Shown here: positions 58,286-64,000 of the stretch, in pieces
Layout of the letters: each line of letters begins with the position of its first letter
How positions within the stretch are numbered: the stretch's first letter is position 1
Source of the DNA: Lutibacter sp. A80
GTDB lineage: Bacteria > Bacteroidota > Bacteroidia > Flavobacteriales > Flavobacteriaceae
NCBI RefSeq assembly: GCF_022429645.1
Contig: NZ_CP092480.1
Span: 1,329,501-1,393,500, forward strand
Direction: 5' to 3'
Length of the DNA stretch: 64,000 nucleotides
Translations under genes and position numbers: made by a program
The notes under the pieces: model-generated
What the model saw: only the letters and a program-made list of their open reading frames with translations
The model's database searches: none
What the model was told of the DNA's origin: nothing

Positions 58286-60583
58286 TTAAATACCCGTAAC
58301 TGAACTATTAATTGGTTTTAAATCTTCTCCTTGCAAAGCATATTTAACGTCAATTACTCTTGGGTTATCGCTTGGCCTATATTTAATTTTTATTGGATGC
58401 CACCCTTGTTTTAAAGCAACTTTACCGTAACGCTTTCTAGGTCCGTGCCATCCACTATTATCTACAATTATTTCATCTCCAATAAACAGAAGATCTCCAC
58501 CGTCAGATCGTGTCTCGAATTCATACACACCATCTTTTTCAGCATTAAAATACCCTTGATAAACTATAGAAAATCTTTTTTTATTTTTTAAATCTCCTAA
58601 AGCAATACCATCTACTTTTGTAAAGTTAGTTGTTGTAGGCGTTTTAATATCCTCAACATTTTTAAACCTCCCTTTTAATACCCATTGCTTTAATCCTTTC
58701 TTTTTAGGTGTCACATTTACTGACTTAATATAATTTTTACGAATTACTTTTGTAGATTTTAAATCATTATAAATAGCTCCCCTATAAGCACGTGCTTTAA
58801 TTTCAACGGTATCTTTTACTATAAATGGAGCTTCATATTTTAAAGATTCTTTAGTTGGAACACTTCCATCAAATGTATAAAATATTTCTACTTCTTGTAA
58901 CTTATAAGATAAGTTTAAACTCACAACTGTGCTATCTACATAAGCTATTTGTTTATCCAAACCTTCAACCGCAGGAATGTAATAATACACCCCTAAAGCA
59001 TCTAACCGATCATATTGTTTTTCAACTCTTTTATTAAAATTTTGAAAATCTTTTTCTTGAGCAACCCATCCATTTTCTGCTATCGCAAAAAATCTAGGAA
59101 ATGCTTGATATTGTAAGCGCTTAAAACTAGGGATTCTTTCCGACCATAAATTTGCTTGAATACCTAAAACATTATCGGCTTCTTCTGCTGTAAAGTCTTT
59201 AGGAATTGGCTCGTAATTGTATACTTTCTCTAAAGAATTTCCTTCATTTAAATAATCGAAATAATATGCTGCTGTAGTGGTTACAACAATATTATTTCCA
59301 TTTGCTGCTGCAATTTTTGGAGCTTGTGGAGCCCAATTTCTCCACCACATTACATTTGCATCTTTTGTTAATCCACCTTTTACAATTTCATCCCAACCCA
59401 TAAATTGTTTTCCTTTAGACTGTAAAAACTTTTCAATATCTCTATTAAAATAAGACTGTAATTCGTGCTCATCTTTTAAATTATTTTCCTTGATTACTTT
59501 TTGACAATGTGGACATACTTTCCAAGAAGCAATATTTACCTCGTCGCCACCTATATGCACATAAGACGCTGGAAATAATTCAACAACTTCGCTCAACACA
59601 TTTTTCATAAATTCGTAAGTGGTTTCTTTTCCTAAACAAGAAGGATATGTGAAAACAGTATCCCAACCAGACTCTTCATTACAAGATAAAAATGGGTAAT
59701 TATCTATAGCAGATTTAAAATGACCTGGCATATCAATCTCTGGAATTACAGTTATACATCTAGCATCTGCATAAGCAACAATCTCTTTAATTTGCTCTTG
59801 TGTAAAAAAACCACCGTATTTACGTTCTCCGTTAATCTCTTTAAAATTAGATTCATCAATAGTATAGAGTTTATTTTCAACGGCTCTATCCATACAAAGA
59901 GTATCTTGATTATTTGGTGTTCTCCAAGCTCCTTTTTCAGTTAATAAAGGATATTTTTTTATTTCAATTCTCCAACCCTGATCGTCTGTTAAATGCATAT
60001 GATACGTATTTAACTTATACAAAGCCATATAATCTAAAAAGCTTTTCACTTCATCTATATTAAAAAAATGGCGGCTAAAATCCATATGCATTCCTCGCCA
60101 TTGAAAACGTGGTTCATCTTTAATTATAACACTTGGAACAAACCAATCCTCAATAGTTTTTTCTTTATTTTCTATTGCAACAGGCAATAATTGACGAATG
60201 GTTTGTACTGCATTAAAAAAACCATTTTCTTCTGAAGCTTTTATTAAAATTGATGTTGGATTTACTGTTAGCTGATATGCTCCTGTTTTTAAACCTTCAA
60301 CTGTTTCAAAAACAATTGCTGATTTTGTAGTAACATTTAACACTTCTAAATTATAACCCGCTGCTTTATTAAATAAACCTTTTAAGTAATTTACAGCTTT
60401 TTGTTGACTTTCATTTTGAAGGATGATTTTTGTAGTTGCATCAATTTGAAAGGAACCTTCATTTAGCTGAAAATTTAATGGTCTTGGAAGTATTGATATT
60501 TCTTCTTTGTTAAACGATGGGTTTGTGTGTTTACAAGACACCAAAAGTACAGTTAACAAGATTAATAGTATATGTTTTCTCAT
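58286..60583 (-). CDS. GH20 beta-N-acetylhexosaminidase lipoprotein with C-terminal PA14-like domain
   Basis: 765 residues with a lipobox (ILLTVLLVSC). Domains: GH20b (about 25-155), TIM barrel (WRGMHMDFSRHFF; MHLTDDQGWRIEIKKYP; VIPEIDMPGHFKSA), with the catalytic Asp-Glu pair in HIGGDEVN (about 346) and MGWDEI as the product-site loop. Then a chitobiase-like domain (YTFDGSVPTKESLKYEA) and a PA14-like C-terminal domain (YQGYFNAEKDGVYEFETRSD). It removes non-reducing beta-GlcNAc or GalNAc in the periplasm by substrate-assisted catalysis. It implies that the substrate of this operon contains N-acetylhexosamine. The sulfatase directly upstream may desulfate that sugar first. Confidence 0.94.
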   Translation of the reverse strand: MRKHILLILLTVLLVSCKHTNPSFNKEEISILPRPLNFQLNEGSFQIDATTKIILQNESQQKAVNYLKGLFNKAAGYNLEVLNVTTKSAIVFETVEGLKTGAYQLTVNPTSILIKASEENGFFNAVQTIRQLLPVAIENKEKTIEDWFVPSVIIKDEPRFQWRGMHMDFSRHFFNIDEVKSFLDYMALYKLNTYHMHLTDDQGWRIEIKKYPLLTEKGAWRTPNNQDTLCMDRAVENKLYTIDESNFKEINGERKYGGFFTQEQIKEIVAYADARCITVIPEIDMPGHFKSAIDNYPFLSCNEESGWDTVFTYPSCLGKETTYEFMKNVLSEVVELFPASYVHIGGDEVNIASWKVCPHCQKVIKENNLKDEHELQSYFNRDIEKFLQSKGKQFMGWDEIVKGGLTKDANVMWWRNWAPQAPKIAAANGNNIVVTTTAAYYFDYLNEGNSLEKVYNYEPIPKDFTAEEADNVLGIQANLWSERIPSFKRLQYQAFPRFFAIAENGWVAQEKDFQNFNKRVEKQYDRLDALGVYYYIPAVEGLDKQIAYVDSTVVSLNLSYKLQEVEIFYTFDGSVPTKESLKYEAPFIVKDTVEIKARAYRGAIYNDLKSTKVIRKNYIKSVNVTPKKKGLKQWVLKGRFKNVEDIKTPTTTNFTKVDGIALGDLKNKKRFSIVYQGYFNAEKDGVYEFETRSDGGDLLFIGDEIIVDNSGWHGPRKRYGKVALKQGWHPIKIKYRPSDNPRVIDVKYALQGEDLKPINSSVTGI

Positions 60584-60612
60584 CCTTTTAAGTTTATATT
60601 TTATAATGTTTT

Positions 60613-61950
60613 CTATTTTGAAATTTTTTCAACTCCTTCGGTAACTTCATTTTCCCACAATCTTAATTTTTTCAGAAGTTCTTCTACCAATTCTGGTTTT
60701 TCTTCACTTAAATTATTTCTTTCTTTAAGATCGTTCGACAAGTTATAAAGTTCCATTTTAGAACCTTCTTTTAATTGGGTTTTAATCAACTTCCAATTTC
60801 CACTTCTAATAAAGCTTTTTCTTCCGTAACCAAAATACACATCTCTTTCAGGAAGTTTTGTTTGATTTAATAAATGGTTTTTTATACTTATTCCATCTAC
60901 ATCTTTAGCACTTGGCTTTTGCGCTATAAAATCTAATAATGTAGGCAAAATATCCATAGTTAAAACAGTTTGATCACTTACAATTGCATCTTTAATAATA
61001 GCAGGATAACTAATCATTGCAGGCACTCTACTTCCCCCTTCATAAGCACTTCCTTTTCCTCCTCTTAAAACTCCATTGTTTCCAAAATGATTAGCGCCAT
61101 TATCTGAAAAGAAAATAACAATTGTATTTTCGTACTGTCCTGTTTCTTTAAGCGTTTTAATAATTTTACCAACACCTTCATCCATAACTTCTACCATTTC
61201 TTTATAAATAGAAGCAATACTATCCTTAACCACTGGTTTTGTAATAGAACTACCAACTTCTCTTAATACTTTATCTATTCTTCTTTGGTAAGGACCATGA
61301 GGTGCTTCATGAGGTAAGTAGAGAAAAAAAGGTTTAGCTGTTTTTTGTAAACTATTATCTTTTATAAATTTAACTCCATTTTCTGTAATTAAATCTGTTG
61401 AATATCCTTCTCTATTTTTAATTTCAGTTTCCTTCCACCAATCTAAATACCCTTCTTGATCTATATGTGCATGATAATCTATATTTCCACTTACAAATCC
61501 TTCAAATTGATGAAACCCTTGCAAAGATGGATTGTATTCTTTTGCATAACCGAGATGCCATTTACCAAACATTGCACTATTATAACCATAGCTACTTAGT
61601 TCTTCGGCAATAGTAACTTGTGCTAAACTTAAACCAACATCTCTATGGCTTTTAGCTGTTACTACTCCTTCAATTCCTGTACGTTGTTGGTATTTACCCG
61701 TCATTAATGCTGCTCTTGTTGGACTACAAACAGCTCCATTAGAATGAAAATCTGTAAACTTAATACCTGTAGTTGCTAGCGCATCAATATTTGGAGTTTT
61801 TATAGTAGTATTTCCAAAACTAGAAATATCTCCATAGCCTAAATCATCGGCAACTATAATAATGATATTAGGCTGTTTAATAATTTGTTCTTTATTATCC
61901 AAACAAGACAATAATAAAATTGAAAATAAAAATAACATTACACGCCTCAT
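60613..61950 (-). CDS. S1-family sulfatase lipoprotein
   Basis: 445 residues. Lipobox LFSILLLSC (Cys16). Formylglycine site NGAVCSPTRAALMTGKYQ (Cys75, CxPTR type, normal for Cys-type sulfatases). VADDLGYGD and FFSDNGAN supply metal ligands, and GKWHLGY and LPHEAPHGPYQ the substrate site. The length fits the N-acetylgalactosamine-6-sulfatase/arylsulfatase A branch. The neighbouring GH20 gene makes a 6- or 4-sulfated N-acetylhexosamine a reasonable substrate; this is an inference from context. Maturation needs an FGly-generating enzyme encoded elsewhere. It lies 29 bp from GH20 and 47 bp from the beta-helix gene. Confidence 0.92.
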   Translation of the reverse strand: MRRVMLFLFSILLLSCLDNKEQIIKQPNIIIIVADDLGYGDISSFGNTTIKTPNIDALATTGIKFTDFHSNGAVCSPTRAALMTGKYQQRTGIEGVVTAKSHRDVGLSLAQVTIAEELSSYGYNSAMFGKWHLGYAKEYNPSLQGFHQFEGFVSGNIDYHAHIDQEGYLDWWKETEIKNREGYSTDLITENGVKFIKDNSLQKTAKPFFLYLPHEAPHGPYQRRIDKVLREVGSSITKPVVKDSIASIYKEMVEVMDEGVGKIIKTLKETGQYENTIVIFFSDNGANHFGNNGVLRGGKGSAYEGGSRVPAMISYPAIIKDAIVSDQTVLTMDILPTLLDFIAQKPSAKDVDGISIKNHLLNQTKLPERDVYFGYGRKSFIRSGNWKLIKTQLKEGSKMELYNLSNDLKERNNLSEEKPELVEELLKKLRLWENEVTEGVEKISK

Positions 61951-61997
61951 AATTATATTTTTTTATAAAATAATTACTTTTAAAATTTAATAAAACT

Positions 61998-64000
61998 CTA
62001 ACCTCTACCTGGATTGAGTTTTAAATTTCTCTGTACTACCTCATCAAAAGATTTAGTAATAAATTTTGATAATTCAGCTTTTTCAAGCCATTCTTTATTT
62101 CCATATACTCCAGGTTTAAAAATATCAAACGGTATAAAATTTATTTTTTTATAACTTTTTTTGTCTTTAAATCTAAAGTCTGCATTTATAGGATCTTTAA
62201 AATTTGGGTCAATTAAAAAACTCTGTTTATCAAAACCTTTGTTTTGCCAATCCTTAAAAGTAAGCTCATTAAAATTGTATTTATTTTCTTTTGAGTTCCA
62301 ATAAATATTATTATTAATATTTGCAATAACCTGATTCCAAGCCCCTTTCAACACCATACCTTTATTAAACAATACTATATTATTTGTAAAAGTAAACGAC
62401 TTATGCGCCTCGGCAATAGTACATTGTAATTGATATTTTTTGGCATACGCCAATATGTTATTTTTTACAATATTTTCTTTTCCGTAATTTTGTTGAAAAC
62501 CACCCGTTTTAGTATTATAAACTAAATTATTTTTAAAAACAATTCCTGTAGAACCTTCATCTGCATACATTCCCCAACCTCCATAAGAATAGGCATGTAT
62601 ATGATGAATTATATTATTTTTTACCACTGTTCCTTCAGAAGATCCAAGAGTATAAACACCTGCCATATCACTTAATAAATCCCATCCAATATGATGAATT
62701 TTATTATAAGCAATAATATTATTCTTAGCTAAACTAGGCTTATATCCCCAAACCCAGCCTACAGAAACACCTGTATAATAAAAGTTTCCAATATCATTAT
62801 GCGTTATTTTATTATCAGAACTATGTCCAACCCAAACACCTACAGCTGCAGGAAATTCTTGACCTCCAGATTGAATAATATTATTATTGATCTGAATATG
62901 ATGTGTATGTTCTCTACCTTTTAAAGCTTTTGAAGCACCTAAATAAATACCTCCACCACCAAGATTGTGCAAGTATGTATTCTCTACAAGAGAAGTACTA
63001 CAGCCTTTTTCAAACCACAAGGCATGTTGACCAGTTTTGGAAATTTCACACTCAGAAAAGGTTATGTTTTTTGCTCCTTCTAAATAAATTGCAGCATTTA
63101 ATAAGGCAGCTGCTTGGTTTGGTTCAGAACCAGATTTTGGTATTTTATAATGGCAATACTCAAAACTCAAACCTTCAAAACTAATATTTTCCACATAATT
63201 ATATTTAGAAGCATTTCCTTTTACCGTTACTAATTGCTCTAAAACAGGAGCTATTACAGTTGAATTTTCAGGTGTTTCTCCTGGTCTTGGTATATAATAC
63301 AAAACTCCTTTTCCACTTAAAAACCATTCACCAGCTATGTCTAAAGCTTCTTTATAATTTTCTAAAATAATTCTACCTCCTTTTTTTAATTCATTCCAAG
63401 GCTTCATTCCTTCCCCTGAAGTTATAATTGATAAACTATCTATATTTATAGCATCGATATGACGTAATGTATAATCCCACTTATGAAATGCTTTAAACCT
63501 TACCCGATTTATTTCGTCCTTTCTAACACTTGCTAGATACTTTAAAGCATCTTTTCCAAAAAACAATTGTTGCTCTGCCTTTTCTGGTGTTCGAGAGCTT
63601 CCTAATTTCCAAATATCTTGTTCAACTTTATCTAGTTTTAAAAAACCTTGATTTGGAGTTCTAGCTAAGGTTGCTCTTTTACCATTAACATATAATTGAT
63701 CGAATTGCCATTTATAATAAACACATTCAGGAATTTTTAATTCCCAAACACCATTTTTATTTACCTTAAAACCCTTTAGTTCTTTTCCTCCACTAAAAAC
63801 TGGTTTGGCTGCTTTTGCTGCTTTATAAACAATAGGATACTTAGGTGTACCGCTATCTTCTGAAGTTAACACAAAAGGTTCCTTCATTATATAATATCCA
63901 TTTTCAACAATAACAGTATAAGATTGATTTTTATGCGAAGTTTTTTTATAATTTCTAATGGTGTTTCTTGCCTCTATTAAACTAGCTAGAGGCTGTTCTT
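61998..64000 (-). CDS. Right-handed parallel beta-helix protein, GH141-like (5' end outside window)
   Basis: The frame is open to the right edge: before the internal ATG at 63887 it reads EQPLASLIEARNTIRN and SYTVIVENGYYIMKEP, so the true start is beyond 64000. At least 667 residues are visible. The opening (EARNTIR; TVIVENGYY; EDSGTPKYPIVYKA; KPVFSGG) is the one seen in GH141 and related glycan-active beta-helix proteins. An inserted beta domain follows, then coils with repeated N-rich turns (SSDNKITHNDIGNFYYTGV; GTVVKNNIIHHIH). GH141 includes an alpha-L-fucosidase and a xylanase, so the deoxysugar link with GH78 is suggestive. A polysaccharide lyase of similar fold is the alternative. It begins the visible part of the operon. 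Confidence 0.75.
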   Translation of the reverse strand, partial: EQPLASLIEARNTIRNYKKTSHKNQSYTVIVENGYYIMKEPFVLTSEDSGTPKYPIVYKAAKAAKPVFSGGKELKGFKVNKNGVWELKIPECVYYKWQFDQLYVNGKRATLARTPNQGFLKLDKVEQDIWKLGSSRTPEKAEQQLFFGKDALKYLASVRKDEINRVRFKAFHKWDYTLRHIDAINIDSLSIITSGEGMKPWNELKKGGRIILENYKEALDIAGEWFLSGKGVLYYIPRPGETPENSTVIAPVLEQLVTVKGNASKYNYVENISFEGLSFEYCHYKIPKSGSEPNQAAALLNAAIYLEGAKNITFSECEISKTGQHALWFEKGCSTSLVENTYLHNLGGGGIYLGASKALKGREHTHHIQINNNIIQSGGQEFPAAVGVWVGHSSDNKITHNDIGNFYYTGVSVGWVWGYKPSLAKNNIIAYNKIHHIGWDLLSDMAGVYTLGSSEGTVVKNNIIHHIHAYSYGGWGMYADEGSTGIVFKNNLVYNTKTGGFQQNYGKENIVKNNILAYAKKYQLQCTIAEAHKSFTFTNNIVLFNKGMVLKGAWNQVIANINNNIYWNSKENKYNFNELTFKDWQNKGFDKQSFLIDPNFKDPINADFRFKDKKSYKKINFIPFDIFKPGVYGNKEWLEKAELSKFITKSFDEVVQRNLKLNPGRG

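Overview
The window looks like chromosome from a marine member of the Flavobacteriaceae (Bacteroidota). The DNA is AT-rich. It carries SusC/SusD pairs, a hybrid two-component sensor with an AraC output domain, a type IX secretion sorting domain, Cys-type sulfatases and many glycoside hydrolases. I found no rRNA, tRNA, CRISPR array, integrase or intact insertion sequence. The content is a chain of polysaccharide-utilisation loci (PULs) with some decaying genes between them.

Region 1 (1-13.3 kb): a large secreted beta-propeller protein that may be a GH150 lambda-carrageenase-like enzyme (runs off the left edge); its probable regulator, a hybrid two-component system; an eight-haem cytochrome/TPR lipoprotein; and a 1035-residue VCBS/ASPIC-UnbV/Big2 secreted protein.

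Region 2 (13.3-19.1 kb): an AraC regulator diverging from a PfkB kinase, a FucI/AraA-fold isomerase and a class II aldolase, which together look like a ketose-phosphate route for one sugar. Next to it lie a wrecked aldehyde dehydrogenase and the wrecked tail of an enolase paralogue. A conserved element of about 34 bp lies upstream of both transcription units.

Region 3 (19.1-49.4 kb): the core agar/porphyran PUL. Fourteen minus-strand genes form one run: GH86, GH2, alcohol dehydrogenase, KduD-type SDR, aldehyde dehydrogenase, S1 sulfatase, GH3, mandelate-racemase-fold cycloisomerase, GalM, RhaT-type transporter, GH2-like enzyme, GH117, KDG kinase, KDPG aldolase. Across the divergent promoter are a TPR/HTH membrane regulator, SusC, SusD and a PKD/CBM surface lipoprotein. 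Inferred flow: GH86 cuts the galactan outside the cell, SusCD imports oligosaccharides, GH117 and GH2 release 3,6-anhydro-L-galactose (L-AHG) and D-galactose, and L-AHG is oxidised, cycloisomerised, inverted at C5 by the ADH/SDR pair, phosphorylated and cleaved to pyruvate and glyceraldehyde-3-phosphate. A TTTGTCTAG element lies upstream of the GH86 operon, of susC and of the distant VCBS/Big2 gene, suggesting one regulon.

Region 4 (49.4-54.2 kb): a nearly empty 1-kb stretch, a frameshifted thioredoxin-like gene, a TonB-dependent receptor broken by a nonsense codon and a frameshift, and an intact divergent DtxR/MntR-type regulator.

Region 5 (54.3-64.0 kb): a second catabolic operon on the minus strand with an unassigned putative glycosidase, GH78, GH20, an S1 sulfatase and a right-handed beta-helix (GH141-like) protein open to the right edge. 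The substrate is probably a sulfated glycan with N-acetylhexosamine and a deoxyhexose, and I cannot name it.
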